A stretch of DNA of 64,000 nt from Thermothelomyces thermophilus ATCC 42464 (lineage: Eukaryota; Ascomycota; Sordariomycetes; Sordariales; Chaetomiaceae), in NCBI RefSeq assembly GCF_000226095.1, contig NC_016476.1, positions 2,170,001 through 2,234,000 on the forward strand. Reading direction: 5' to 3'. Made by a program: the position numbers and the translations under genes. The notes below the pieces were generated by a model. The model was given only the letters and a program-made list of their open reading frames with translations, searched no databases and was not told the origin of the DNA. This document shows, piece after piece, positions 13,101 to 25,577 of this stretch (its first letter is position 1; every line of letters starts with the position of its first letter).

Positions 13101-16079
13101 GCGAAGAGCAAGATCGATGACCTGCCCTTCTACTGCATCGGTTTCAAGTCCTCGGCTCCCGAGTACACGCTTCGAACTCGCATTTGGGCCTCGCTGCGCT
13201 TCCAGACACTCTACCGCACCATCTCCGGTTTCATGAACTACAGCCGCGCAATCAAGCTGCTCTACCGCGTCGAGAACCCTGAGGTGGTCCAGATGTTTGG
13301 CGGCAATTCTGACAAGCTGGAACGCGAGCTGGAGCGGATGGCCCGTCGCAAGTTCAAGCTGGTGGTTTCGATGCAGCGGTTTTCCAAGTTCAAGAAGGAG
13401 GAGATGGAGAACGCCGAGTTCTTGCTCCGCGCCTACCCGGATCTCCAGATTGCGTATCTCGATGAGGAACCGCCCTTGGCCGAAGGCGAGGAACCGCGTC
13501 TCTATTCCGCGCTAATCGACGGCCATTCCGAGTTCATGGAGAACGGTATGCGCCGGCCCAAGTTCCGCATCCAGCTCTCGGGCAACCCAATTCTCGGTGA
13601 CGGAAAATCCGACAACCAGAACCACTCGATCATCTTCTACCGCGGCGAGTACATTCAGCTCATCGACGCCAACCAGGACAACTACCTTGAGGAGTGCCTC
13701 AAGATTCGCAGCGTCCTTGCGGAGTTCGAGGAGATGCACACGGACGAGGTGTCTCCGTACACTCCTGGAGTAAAGACCAACGCTCCTGCTCCTGTCGCTA
13801 TCTTGGGTGCTCGTGAATATATCTTCTCGGAGAACATTGGTATCCTGGGTGACGTCGCCGCTGGCAAGGAACAGACATTCGGTACCCTATTCGCGAGAAC
13901 TCTGGCACAGGTTGGTGGCAAGCTCCACTACGGTCACCCTGATTTCCTCAACGGCATTTTCATGACGACTCGTGGCGGTGTCTCCAAAGCACAAAAGGGC
14001 CTCCATCTGAACGAAGATATCTACGCCGGCATGAACGCGCTCCTCCGTGGTGGACGCATTAAGCACTGCGAATACTACCAATGTGGCAAAGGTCGTGATC
14101 TTGGTTTTGGATCGATTCTCAACTTCACCACCAAGATCGGAACCGGTATGGGTGAGCAGATGCTGTCTCGAGAGTACTATTACCTGGGGACGCAGCTTCC
14201 CATCGATCGCTTCCTTTCCTTCTACTACGCCCATCCCGGTTTCCACGTCAACAACATGTTCATCATGCTGTCGGTGCAGATGTTCATGATCTGCCTACTC
14301 CAGATCGGTGCGCTTCGGAAGGAGACGATCCCTTGCGACTACAACCGCGATGTGCCCATCACGGATCCCCTGTATCCCACGGGCTGCGCGAATACGGACG
14401 CCCTCATGGATTGGGTCTACCGCTCCGTTCTGTCCATCGTCTTCGTCTTCTTCATCTCGTTCGTTCCTCTGTTCGTCCAAGAAGTGTCGGAGCGGGGTCT
14501 CTGGCGTGCCGCGACCCGTTTCGCCAAGCAGTTCTGTTCGCTCTCGCCCTTCTTCGAGGTGTTCGTCTGCCAGATTTATGCCAACTCTGTGCAGCAGGAT
14601 ATCACCTTCGGAGGCGCCCGGTACATCGGCACGGGACGTGGTTTCGCCACCGCTCGCATCCCGTTCGGCGTGCTCTACTCTCGATTTGCCGGTCCATCCA
14701 TGTACTTCGGCGCTCGCATGCTGATGATGCTTCTGTTCGCCACCGTCACGATCTGGCAGGCGGCCCTAGTTTACTTCTGGATTTCTTTGTTGGCCCTGGT
14801 TATCTCGCCGTTCCTCTACAACCCTCACCAGTTTGCCTGGAACGACTTCTTCATCGACTACCGCGACTATCTCCGCTGGCTGTCGCGCGGAAACTCTCGC
14901 TCGCATGCGTCGTCTTGGATCGCCTTCTGCCGTCTTTCCCGGACGAGGATCACGGGTTACAAGCGCAAGGTCGTGGGCGACCCGTCTGCCAAGTTGTCGG
15001 GCGACGTGCCGCGGGCCGCCATCACCAATATCTTCTGGGCCGAGATCATTACGCCGCTCTGCCTTGTCATCGTCACTCTGATCCCGTACCTGTTCATCAA
15101 TGCACAGACAGGCGTGAAAAAATCCGAGACGAAGCCGACTGCCGCTCTTCTCCGGGTCGCCATCGTCGCCTTTGCACCCATTGCCATCAACGCGGGCGCC
15201 CTCGCCATCTTTTTCGCCATGGCTTGCTTCATGGGTCCTCTGTTGAGCATGTGCTGCAAGAAGTTCGGCTCTGTGCTCGCCGCCATTGCACACGCTATTG
15301 CGGTCATTGTGCTCCTAGTATTCTTCGAAGTCATGTTTGTCCTGCAGGGCTTCGATTTCTCGAGAACACTCCTGGGCATGATCACCGTTGTGGCCATCCA
15401 GCGTTTCGTCTTCAAGCTTATCATCACTCTAGGCCTTACCAGAGAGTTCAAGACGGACCAGTCCAACATTGCGTTCTGGACCGGTAAATGGTACTCGATG
15501 GGTTGGCATTCGGTGTCGCAGCCAGCTCGTGAGTACCTCTGCAAGATCACGGAACTGTGCTTGTTTGCCGGCGACTTCATCCTCGGCCATATCGTTCTCT
15601 TCCTCATGGTTCCGATCATTCTGATCCCCCAGATTGACAAGTTGCACTCGATGATGCTCTTCTGGCTTCGTCCAAGGTACGTTTCCCCCGCCCATTATGA
15701 GCAACTGATGAACCATGTGACTGATGGGGTGTGGTTTAGCCGACAAATCCGCCCGCCTATCTACTCGATGAAGCAAACCAAACTTCGGAGGAGGCGCGTC
15801 ATCCGCTATTCCATCCTCTACTTTGTCCTGCTCGTTGTCTTCCTTGCGCTCATCGTCGGGCCGGCGGTGGCTGGCAAGTATATTCCGACAGAGAGTATGC
15901 TGAGCATGTTGAAGGACCAGAACCTATTGCAGCCGACGGGCCTGAATCATGATGACACGCGCGGCAAGACGCCTACTGGTACCGGTGCCCCTAACTACTC
16001 GGGTGTCGGAACATCGACAAGGACAACAGCACGCGCTACGGCGACGAGTGGTTCTGACAAGCGGGCTCTATTCATCTGA
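10162..16079 (+). CDS. fks1: 1,3-beta-glucan synthase catalytic subunit (GT48)
   Basis: Exons 10162-10340, 10394-15676 and 15740-16079 give about 1,933 aa, the normal FKS length. The enzyme is a multi-pass plasma membrane protein that makes the main cell-wall glucan from UDP-glucose, activated by Rho1. The first 90 residues are a low-complexity Gly/Tyr/Asp/His/Gln stretch. An FKS1 domain near residue 330 ([16 protein letters not shown]), two groups of membrane helices and the large cytosolic GT48 part follow. Echinocandin hot spot 1 reads FLTLSIRDP (about residue 688), and hot spot 2 reads DWVYRSVL (about 1398). The last intron is 63 nt, a multiple of three and free of stops, so retention would insert 21 residues. 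It is probably the only GT48 gene locally; Pezizomycotina usually have one. Confidence 0.97.
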
Positions 16080-17125
16080 GAACGTCAACAGGCTGGGTAT
16101 TCATTCATTCATGGCATTCGTGGGACAAGGAGAGTTATAGAAGGGATGCCATTCTGTACGGTTGTTTAATGCTGCGGCCAGTCAGTCATCAAGACGGGCT
16201 ACTTGAGGGAGAGAGTCTTCAGTTTTGCACGAACATCGCGGGGTCTCTCTTCTCTTCTCTTTTTTTTTTTGGGGGGGGGGAGGGGAAACGGACATGGGAC
16301 GTGTTCAGGTGCGGTCAGCTTGTAGTATTGTATTTGTCGGGTATCACATATGCTCGTTCTTTGCTCTCGTCATCCCTGTCTCGTTTGTCCACCTAGGTAG
16401 TTCATCGTGGTTGAGGAATGGTTTGGAACTTGTGAGAACCGGAGCCCACCAACCTCCATGAGCATCACTGGGATGTGGTTGATGTGAGCCGAAGTCACAG
16501 GTCATCTCATCTCTGTGTGTCTATAATGATTGTAGCATTCCTTTTGTTCGAATTTTTGTAGACTGCGCTCTCCTCCCATGTCGTCTCATCTGCAACCGCA
16601 GCCCTCGGGTCGCTCAGTACGGAGGTACTGTGTGCATACGGTACTAAGTGGCCCCCCAACTTGGGTTGGAGGCCTGACAGTGTTGCCAAGCCATGGCGGA
16701 CCGGGCGGGGCTCCACAGCCGAGTGGACTGGAGTTACGGGTACCTTGCGCCGCAAGATGACCCACATTAGAACCGCATTAGCATGCAACTTGCTGTCGTC
16801 TCCATCCCCTGGAAACTGGCAAAAAGAACACACACAACGGCCCCCATAATTCATTCCTTGTTGGGCCTGTCGCGACAGCCACGCGCGCGACCCCGTTTCC
16901 GAGACTTCCGTTCGGCTTATCTGTTTCGATTCAGGGGCACCCAACCTTTGCCGTTGTTATTGGATGGGATAGACACAAGCACCACAGCATCACGATTGAG
17001 CAGGCACATTTTTTCCCGCCCAAGATCGCATCCCGGCCCGACAACTCGAATAGGCACAGCTCTTCGATCTCTGGCTCCGATTTTGAAAGCTGGAATTGAC
17101 GCTGTGCGACGACGAGACGACAAAG
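16080..17125. other. Intergenic between FKS1 and LCB1
   Basis: 1,046 bp holding the FKS1 3' region and LCB1 promoter. A T11 run directly followed by G10 sits at 16260-16280. A TACGGAGGTA variant of the recurrent 9-mer is near 16619. No extra gene was recognised. Confidence 0.55.
16260..16280 (+). repeat. T11G10 homopolymer pair
   Basis: Eleven T directly followed by ten G in the FKS1 3' flank, about 180 bp after the stop codon. Confidence 0.85.
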
Positions 17126-19001
17126 ATGGACCTGCACGAGGTGCAGACGCACCTGAACGAGTGGCTCCAAGAGGCCTCGGCCGCCTTCCAGAAGGTGCCC
17201 GGCTCGGCCGTCCTCATCCGCTACGTTCGCTCCAGCTACCAGAACGACCCGGTACGCTCGGCCATCGAGCTCGTGCTGGTTATATTTTTTATTCGATACC
17301 TGCTTTCGCCGAGCTACTCGACATCGAAGCAGAATTATGTCAAGTTGACTGAGGATGTGAGTCATCAGTGCCTGCGCCAGTTTCGCGCACGCTGGGGACC
17401 TGGAATTCGCGTGTGCTGATGATGCCAATGGGCGCAACTAGGAAATCGACGAGCTTGTCGAGGAATGGACGCCTGAGCCGCTGGTGGCACCAGTTACTCC
17501 CCAGCAGGAGGCCGAACTGGAGAAGCTCCCCGTAATTGTCGGGTAAGCAACCTCGGCGCATCCCGAAGGGAAGAAGGGAATGGAGAGCTGACACCGCCTA
17601 GACCGACGGGCCCGAAATCGAAGCTCACCAATGGCAAGACGGTCATGAACCTCGCGTCGTACAACTTCTACAACTTCAACGCCAACGACCAGATCAAGGA
17701 GAAGGCCATTCAGACCCTTCGCACCTACGGTGTCGGCCCCTGTGGCCCGCCCCAGTTCTACGCCACCCAAGACGTGCACATGAAGCTAGAAGCCGACATT
17801 GCCTCGTACCTGGGTACCGAAGGGTGCATTGTTTACGCGCATGCGTTCTCCACCATCACGAGCGTCATCCCGGCCTTCTGCAAGAGAGGAGACATCATCG
17901 TCGCGGACAGGGGTGCCAACTACTCGATCCGGCGCGGCCTCGAGATTTCGCGCAGCAACGTCAAGTGGTATAACCACGGCGACCTGGATGACCTCGAAGA
18001 GGTCATGCGCAAAGTGGTAAAGGAGCAGGCTGGCAAGAAGCTCACGCGGCGGTTTATCGTCACCGAGGCGCTGTTCGAGACAACGGGAGACATGAACGAC
18101 CTACCCAAGCTGGTCAGTTTGTTTCCCTTGTTTTACCGATACTCCCCTCTCCCGCGGGGGGGGGGGGGGGGGTTCCGAATGAATTGGTGCCGCTGACACA
18201 CTGCAGATTGAACTCAAGGAGAAGTACAAGTTCCGCCTCATTCTCGACGAGACCTGGTCGTTCGGTGTGCTGGGTCGCACCGGCCGTGGCCTGACGGAGG
18301 CGCAAAACGTGGACCCCTCGCAGGTGGATATGATCATCGGCTCGCTCGCGGGCCCGCTCTGTGCGGGTGGTGGCTTCTGCGCGGGCACCAAGGACGTAGT
18401 TGAGCACCAGCGGATCACGTCAACAGCCTACACTTTCTCAGCGGCCCTGCCAGCCATGCTCGCAGTCACGGCCAGCGAGAGCATCAATTTGCTGCAATCG
18501 AACCCGGAGATTCTGCTACAGTGCCGCGAGAACATTCGCCTCATGCGCGCCCAGCTTGACCCGCGCAGCGACTGGGTCGTGTGCACCAGCGCGCCTGAAA
18601 ACCCCATCATGATCCTGATCATCAAGCCCGAGGTCGTCAAGGCCCGCCGGCTGAGCATCGACGACCAGGAGCGGCTGCTGCAAGAATGTGTTGATGAGGT
18701 ATGCCTGCCTTTCCTCGTCCGGAAAGTTTTCCCATTTATGATACTCGAAAAGAATCTGACAAAAATCAACCAATAGGCGCTCGCAAACGGCGTGCTCATT
18801 ACCCGCCTGAAGACCATGCCCATTTCGCAGCACACCAGCTTCAAGACTAATATCTACACCGTCACGCCCGCACTCAAGGTGTGTCTCACCTCGGGCCTGT
18901 CCAAAAAGGACATCGAGAAGGCGGGCGTGACCATTAGGCACGCCATCACTAAGGTTATGACCCGTAAGACAAACAATAAGCTGGGGGTGCCGGCAGCGTA
19001 G
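17126..19001 (+). CDS. lcb1: Serine palmitoyltransferase subunit 1 (Lcb1)
   Basis: Exons 17126-17356, 17442-17542, 17602-18112, 18207-18698 and 18777-19001 give 519 aa. A membrane segment (AIELVLVIFFIRYLL, about residues 52-66) precedes an alpha-oxoamine synthase fold. Lcb1 pairs with Lcb2 in the ER to condense serine and palmitoyl-CoA, the first step of sphingolipid synthesis. The sequence YGVGPCGPPQFY includes the cysteine altered in human SPTLC1 neuropathy. ILDETWSFGVLGRTGRG fits Lcb1. The region where Lcb2 has its PLP lysine reads GPLCAGGGFCAG and lacks it, as expected for the non-catalytic subunit. Intron 3 carries a G17 tract. Convergent with the SCOT gene. Confidence 0.95.
18156..18172 (+). 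repeat. G17 homopolymer inside LCB1 intron 3
   Basis: Seventeen consecutive G in the intron 18113-18206, about 35 nt before its CTGCAG acceptor. Confidence 0.9.
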
Positions 19002-19732
19002 AATTGCGGCGGATGAGTTGTTGTTGTCCAATTGGGAATGAGGTATTAATGAAGGCTGGCGTTGCCTGGATAGATATATTTGTTAATTGCAGGTGCAGCG
19101 CGACCCTCTGGGGGGCATGTGGATGGATATGACGCTTTCGAATGCGAAACGTGGGTAATGGACGAGGCCGCAAGTGATAATATGTAATGCAATACATAGA
19201 CTAATTAAGCAAACTGGAGATAGCACCAATGGTTTACCTTTAGCACCTTGGGCTGCATAGTTCTTTGCTTCTCACCAATTCGCGAATGATTCCCTGTGTG
19301 GACTTGAAGATGAAGGGCCTTCCCGTTATCACGACCAGGATCTTCCCAACTGCACATTGCGGCTGTTATTCCTTCCCAAGTGCTTATTCGGCCTTACGTG
19401 CCATAGAACGGGGGCATTGGGTACGATCCAGCAGGTGCACGAGAGGGAGGTTGGAGACCTAGCAAGAAACGTTTTGAGGCAACCATCAATCACCCTGCCG
19501 TGTCTTTCGACTGATCCGGTTTTGTGATAAACATTGTCACACATGTCCAAGAATAAACTGCCTTGGGAGACGGCAATTGAACTGCATACCTAACGCGCCA
19601 TTGCCGTATTCCCATCACTAAATCCTCTATACCCAAGGTATCTAAATATGTACAGGTCCGTTTTAAGAGCAGCACAACCTCTCCATCCCATCCATTTGGA
19701 CGTCTCCCCCAATGGGTACTCTGACAAACTTT
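19002..19732. other. Intergenic, convergent 3' ends of LCB1 and SCOT
   Basis: 731 bp with no recognisable gene or repeat. It presumably contains both 3' untranslated regions. Confidence 0.55.
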
Positions 19733-21515
19733 TTAGAGCATGGGCTTCAAGTCATCGGCCACCCGGAAAGGCGCCTCCGTCTTGGCCTTGATCTCCTCCA
19801 CTGTCACACCATCCGCGATCTCGACCAGCGTGAGCCCTTTTGCAAAGTCGACATCAAAGACACCCTGTTGATGGAACGAGCTGAGTCAGTACCGCTTCAT
19901 CCTAGACACTGACGTAGAGGGGGAAAAACAGAAAGAGAAAGGGAACATAAGAGGGGAAAAGGAAAAGGTTCAGGAGCAGAGAACGACGTACCAGTTCGGT
20001 GATGATCCTCGACACGCATGCCTTGCCCGTCAGCGGGAAGGCGCATTGCTTGACGATCTTGGGGTTCCCCTTCTTATCCGTGTGCTCCATCGTGACAACC
20101 ACCTTGGTCTCGCTGGGGTTGCTGACAAGGTCCATGGCGCCGCCGAAGCCCTTGACCTTGCCGGGCAGCATCCAGTTGGCCAGGTCGCCGTTGGCGCTGA
20201 CCTGCATGGCGCCCAGGATGGTCAGGTTGATGCGGCCGCTGCGGATCATGCCGAAGCTCTCCTCGGACCCGAAGACGGAGGCGCCCGGCTTGAGCGTGAC
20301 CGTCTCCTTGCCCGCGTTGATCAGGTCGGCGTCCTCCTCGCCCTTGCGCGGGTAGGGGCCGAGCCCGAGGATGCCGTTCTCGCTCTGCAGCATCACCTCG
20401 ACGTCGTCGCCGACGAACCCGGGCGCGAGCATGGGCATGCCGATGCCCAGGTTGGCGTACATGCCGTTCTGGAACTCCTTGGCCGCGCGCCGCACGATGC
20501 GCTCGCGCTTGGCCTTGGTGTCGCCCGTGCCGAGTGCGGCGGCCGCCTTCGGGTCCTCAGCCTCGGAGGGATCCTTGCTCCATGTGTACTTCTCAATGTT
20601 CTTCGGGGCCGTGCTCTGGATCACGCGCTTGACGTAGATGCCGGGCAGGTGGACCGCCTCGGGCGGGATCTCGCCGGGCTCGACGATGTGCTCGGCCTCG
20701 ACAATGGTCATCTTGGCATTCCGGCCCATGGCGCCGTTGAAGTTGTTGGCGGCCAGGCGGAATTGGCAGTTACCGAGGCGGTCGGCCTTGTAGGCCTTGA
20801 CAAAGGCGTAGTCGCCCTCGATCGCGTGCTCCAGCAGGTAGCTCTTGCCATTGAATACCTTGACATCCTTGGGGTACGAGAATTGGTCGGGCGTGCCGTC
20901 GGGCTTGTTGCGCAGCGGCAGCTCGCCCGTCTGGACGACGGTGCCGAAGGCAGCGGGAGTGTAGAAGGCCGGGATGCCCTTGCCGCCCGCGGCGCAGCGC
21001 TCGGCCAGCGTGCCCTGTGGGGTCAGCTCCAGCTCGACCTCGCCCGTGAGGTACATGCTCTCGAACGTCTTGTTCTCGCCAATGTACGAGGCGATCATCT
21101 TCTTGATCTGCTTGGTCCGCAGCAGTTTGCCGAGACCGCTGTTGTCTGTGCCGGCATTGTTGGAGACAGCCGTGAGACCGGTAAGATCGGGCCGCTTGAG
21201 CACCTCGTCGATGAGCGTGTCTGGCACGCCACAGAGGCCGAACCCGCCGCACAGGAGCGTCGAGTTGGGCTTCATGTCCTTGATCGCCTCGGCCGCCGAG
21301 GGGTAGATCTTGTTGATCTCGCGGCGGCGGGCTGTGGCCGAGAAGGCCCGCGCGAAGAGGGCCGCATGCTACACTCATTGCGAGTCGCGGTCAGTTACAG
21401 CGAAAAAAAACAGGGCACCAAGTAAGACCTGTCGCAGTGTTTGGAGACCACTCACATTCTGGCCGTACTTGGCGTACGCCCGCAGCGTCCTCATGCACAT
21501 GGCCGCCGACGGCAT
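19733..21515 (-). CDS. Mitochondrial succinyl-CoA:3-ketoacid CoA-transferase (SCOT)
   Basis: Exons on the minus strand are 21515-21456, 21368-19992 and 19864-19733, giving 522 aa. The first exon and the start of the second encode a basic, acid-poor presequence ([20 protein letters not shown], then [15 protein letters not shown]) typical of mitochondrial import. Both halves of family I CoA-transferases are present: the alpha half with [16 protein letters not shown] and the beta half with [14 protein letters not shown], whose SENG glutamate forms the covalent CoA intermediate. The enzyme moves CoA from succinyl-CoA to acetoacetate in ketone-body use. A 127-bp intron precedes the last 44 codons. 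Length and motifs agree with a whole, working gene. Confidence 0.95.
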
Positions 21516-22796
21516 CTTGAATGCGGTTATGGCACGGTTCGGGTATCCGAGGGCGAAAGCAACGCTAACAGACGGGGGCTAGATTAAGAGCCGGCAAGCT
21601 ATGGCAAAATTGAGAAGCAACGCCGTGTTACAAGGAACAGGAAAAAAAGTTTGGCAAACGGGGAAGAAACGAGAGAGAGAGAGAGAGAGAGAACGAAGTT
21701 TAGAATAGAAGGAAAAGAACCCGTCACGCGGGCTAAATCCATGGCAGCTTCCCCCAGTTAAACTAAGCGCCCCTCCCACTTGCAACGAGATGCCCGAGAT
21801 GGGTTCCATATCCGGTAATGGCCGACGCCAGTGCCGTGGTCCCTGGTCCTCCGGCAAGTCTCCGCTCTTCGGAAAGGCTGCTCGGCAGCGGGTGAGAATT
21901 GACCCATTCCGCCTTTTGCGGGGAAACTTGTGCTCGGAAAACAGCGGGGCACTTGCCAGTCAACTGTAGAGCGACCACTTCGGGGTTACTACGCGGCTCT
22001 TGATGTAATCATCAGACGTCACAGGTAAAGCAGGCGCTGGATCAATATATATATATGAAAAAAGAAAGAAAAAGAAGAGAAAGGAAGGACTATGATTCCG
22101 CGAAATAGAGTCAAACTATGCCATTCAAGGTACATATATGTATATCATTCCATTAAATAGGGCCCTATTATGTCGACTGTGTCGCCCGGTAAAGGAATCT
22201 TCCCCCACAAGAAGCGAGCGAGAACTCGGCGTGCCAAGCGAGAACTCGACAGGCGAAGTGGGGCTTGGATTGGGGATACCATTACGGAGTACTCGGGAAC
22301 GCACTGGGGGCCATGCTCACGAGGCAATGCGCGCTCTGCGGGCATATGTTACTTCTGCCTTTCGGCGCAGGCCTTGCAGGTGAGTGGCACACGCACCAGA
22401 TGCGGATGCCAGAGGGTGCCAACAACTTCGACTATGGTATGTCCATCTAGTGACTAGATGGCGCTGCTTGCTTGCACTTGAAGACTGCTATTGTCATTGA
22501 CTTGCATCCCAAAACCTGATCCCATCGCCGTACCCCAGACCCATTCCGCTTCCTAACCCTTCTAGTATGTACAAGCTCATGCTATCTAGCAGGCACCCAT
22601 CAAATGGCCAAACTCCGAAGACGTGCATCCGATCTACGCCGACTTACACACGCTAGTTGGCTCGACCATGTCCTGTCTGACGGGTTCCAGCAGAGTCCAA
22701 TGCACCCGCTTCCATGAAAAATCAACGACCAAACCCACATGCTACCAGCGATTCCGTGAGGCACTGTTATATAGCCGTTCACCTGTGCTCTGGCCC
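21516..22796. other. Intergenic between SCOT and the RBR ligase gene
   Basis: About 1.3 kb with a (GA)n microsatellite near 21671-21692, an (AT)n stretch near 22044-22057 and one TACGGAGTA at 22283. No further gene was recognised. Confidence 0.55.
21671..21692 (+). repeat. (GA)n microsatellite
   Basis: About eleven GA units in the SCOT upstream region (CT on the SCOT sense strand), consistent with a CT-rich leader. Confidence 0.8.
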
Positions 22797-24626
22797 CTAG
22801 CGCCGAAGGATCAGCCCGCTGTTAGCGCCTGATCCGAGCAACTCGGTGTTGAAGGTCCATCGTCCTAATGCATGTCAGCCGCCCTAACCATGGAAAACGT
22901 AGACGTATGCGGGTCTCATACCTTCTGCAAGATTCTGGGCAGTGTCTTCCAGCAGAATCACCCTGCGCTTGTTGCAGTACGACGTCTTGTCCATGATCTC
23001 CACTTTGAGCTTCGAATCCGCAAGCTCCGCAATCGGCTTCTCGAACATTTCAGACAGAGCCTCAACAGCCATTTCTAGGTCCTTCTGATTGTCCTCAAAG
23101 ATCTCGGTCAAGTTGTTGCGGGCGAGGTAAAAGGCAAAGGCGTACGTCCACATCAGGGTCTGACGGCACGTCTGGAGCGCTTGCGAGGCTGAGTTCAGGT
23201 ACTGCACCTCGATCCATGACATGCCCGACTCCTTCTGCAGCTGCACCATCTTCTTTTCCGTCTTATGGTAAATGTCCTTGTCGAGGCGTGCCGACTGTTC
23301 GTGGTTTGCGTAGCGGTTGTAGTAATGCAAATATCGCTCAAGCGAAACCCGGGATCTGGCTTGTGCATCCCTGGCCTCTGTGCCACTCTTCTCTTCATAC
23401 CGGTTGCAGTTGTACCAGCTCGTGCCGTGTTCGGACCACAGTCCCATGCACATCCAGCAGAACTCGTGCTTGCACTTGCGGCAGGTCATGTGGTTGCAGC
23501 CGCCGTTCTTCTCAATTGTGCTATTGCACTTGGGGCACTCCTTGGTATTCGCCGAGATCCAGTTGGCTGTCTCCGAATCGTCGGCGCACTTTTTCAACCA
23601 CTTCTTCACCAGCTCACACGGCGCCGGCTGATGGTCGTTCAAGATACAACCAAAGCAAAACCGATGGCCGCAAAGACAGGAGACGGTGGGCACTACCTTG
23701 TCGAGGTCCTTCTTCTTGACGGCACACTCGATGGCATTCTCGCAGTCCGGCGCCGGGCACCACTTAAGTGTTTCCTTGTCTTCCACATACGTCCGGTGGA
23801 GCAGCTCGTGGTACCGCGCCATCAAGTCTGGGGTGACAAGAATGTCCAAGGAACGAGCGTCGATGATGACGTTGCAGCCTTCTGAAGGGCACTGGATGCG
23901 TGCCGCTTCCCCTTCCCCTCGGATCTTCTGCGACAGATAGTGGCGGTAACAGTCCACGCAATATCTGTGGCCACACTTCAGCGCAAAAGTCTGAAGCCCC
24001 GGCTCATCCTCGCAACAGATGTCGCAGACAAATCCCGGTACAACCTGCATTCTGGGCGGCCCGGCCGATGTTGGGGCAAGTCCGGCAGCATCGAGAACCT
24101 GGTTTGGCCTGTCCATGTAGTCCTCGATCAATCTCTCCTTGTTCCACCTAAAATGGCGAAGAAGAATAGCCGCCTCCTCTTTGGAAATGTTCAGAATCAT
24201 GTTGACCTCGTCAATCAATTCATCTTGCTGCTTCTGGATGTCACTTGGTTGATAGACCTTGAAGCTGATGTCATACGCGGCCTTCTTCTTAAATCCGTTC
24301 TCTTTTTGCGAATCAAGGTGGGTGTCAGGCTCGTCGTCGAAGCCAAAGTCTAATGGGCCGGTTTCGTTAGCATCTTAGTTGACGATTGCAACCAAGCGAG
24401 GGGAAAAAGATGAGCGAGTAGAGGCTTTGCTTGGGTTGTGGAAGGGGGGTGGTGTGATGTCGGGATGAAGAATCCGGCACTCTCGGAGTGGAACCAGGAA
24501 GTGAGCACTCAGTCAAACATTGTGGTAAAACACACCTTCATCTCCAGACATGTCATTATCACTCTCGTCAGGTAGTATATCGTCTTCACTAGAGACGTTG
24601 GACATGAAATCATCGTCGGTATCCAT
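22797..24626 (-). CDS. Ariadne-type RBR E3 ubiquitin ligase
   Basis: Exons on the minus strand are 24626-24536, 24349-22922 and 22864-22797, giving 528 aa. An acidic start (MDTDDDFMSNVSSEDDILP) is followed by a UBA-like segment (about residues 75-110), RING1 from about 138 (CDICCEDEP...CGHRYC), IBR (WCPAPDC...CGHRFCFGC) and RING2. RING2 (CPKCNSTIEKNGGCNHMTC) has the catalytic cysteine near residue 314, which carries ubiquitin as a thioester. The C-terminal Ariadne helical domain runs to the end, with ILLEDTAQNLAEGRW crossing the last intron. The frame is also open upstream of 24626, but the composition there looks like leader. The gene is divergent from the FHA gene. Confidence 0.93.
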
Positions 24627-25577
24627 GCCGCCGTTGGAAGCCGTCGTCACGGGAGTTGGTGGGGCGGTGTCAGGGCCGGCTGAGGCGAGAATCCTCTTAT
24701 TTGGAGCGGTAGCGGCAGAGGATATCGTCGCCTCAGCGGCTTTCCGCTTGCGAGTAGTCGGGGGAATCGTGCCGGCTTGTGCGTGTCGCTTGGAACGTAG
24801 TTCTGGCGTCACCCGATTCGGCAACGAGGGGTGACGGAGCGCAGAACGGCCTGACTCAAGCAGCGAAAGTGATGTCTGGCAGCTCAGCACAAGCGACGGT
24901 CGACGTCGGTGAACGACGTGCTTAGAAAGAGAGAGGTCTGGAAACGAAGCAGGACAGAGCGTTGACTGGGGGGTTGCCGTAAGTGGCCTCCGCGGTGGGG
25001 GTGACGGCCGATGAGGCTGAGGAAGAGAATAGTCCAGGAGGTGGCAGGATTGGAGAGCTAAAGCAACCCCGAAGTCGGCAAAAGGAATGCCGTCAAGACG
25101 AGCTTGTAGGTCGATGATGGAAGGTGCAGATCTGGGATTTCTCGAGCGAACGTTGCTGGAGGGGGGAAAACAGGGCCCAAGCTGAAGAGCGGGCAAGCCC
25201 GAGCCAAGGCATACGCCTGCGGCGCCAATGGATTATGTAACAGGGAAGTCATTTGGCCCCGTCACTTCCGCCTTCCCTCACGAGCGCCACCTGAGCCCCC
25301 TCGGTAGCCGGCCCCACTTTGACAATCAAACCCGGCGCTATGCCCGCCCCGCTGAGCCGAGGAACGCCAAGCCTCGACTTGCCTAGCGCTGCATCAGCTC
25401 ACGCATTTTGGCCACCACAGCCAAGCAACACAATGCTTTCGCCATAGAGACTCTCCCAGTGGCCAAACGCGCTGCCTCAGGAGCCGACGAGACCAAAACC
25501 GGCCGCCTAAGTTGTCAAAGGGAGCGGATCCCTCGCTCAGAGGAAAGCTGTGGGCGGCGAGTCGCGTGGTGCCCAAC
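24627..25577. promoter_or_regulatory. Divergent promoter region, RBR ligase (-) and FHA gene (+)
   Basis: 951 bp between divergent starts. An open frame runs through much of it on the RBR-ligase strand, but its Ser/Pro/Arg-rich translation looks like a CT-rich leader rather than protein. Confidence 0.5.

Noticed and set aside
11058-15487. Several 150-380-codon open frames within FKS1 on both strands
   Set aside because: They are shadows of strongly biased FKS1 coding sequence and lack homology and splice signals.
20046-21425. Long open frame on the plus strand opposite the SCOT gene
   Set aside because: It mirrors the GC-rich codon pattern of SCOT on the other strand; the translation is Ala/Leu/Val/Gly/Asp-biased with no family character.
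24630-25196. N-terminal extension of the RBR ligase in the same frame
   Set aside because: Composition changes to leader-like Ser/Pro/Arg upstream of 24626, and the natural acidic start is at MDTDDDF. An alternative longer form cannot be fully excluded.
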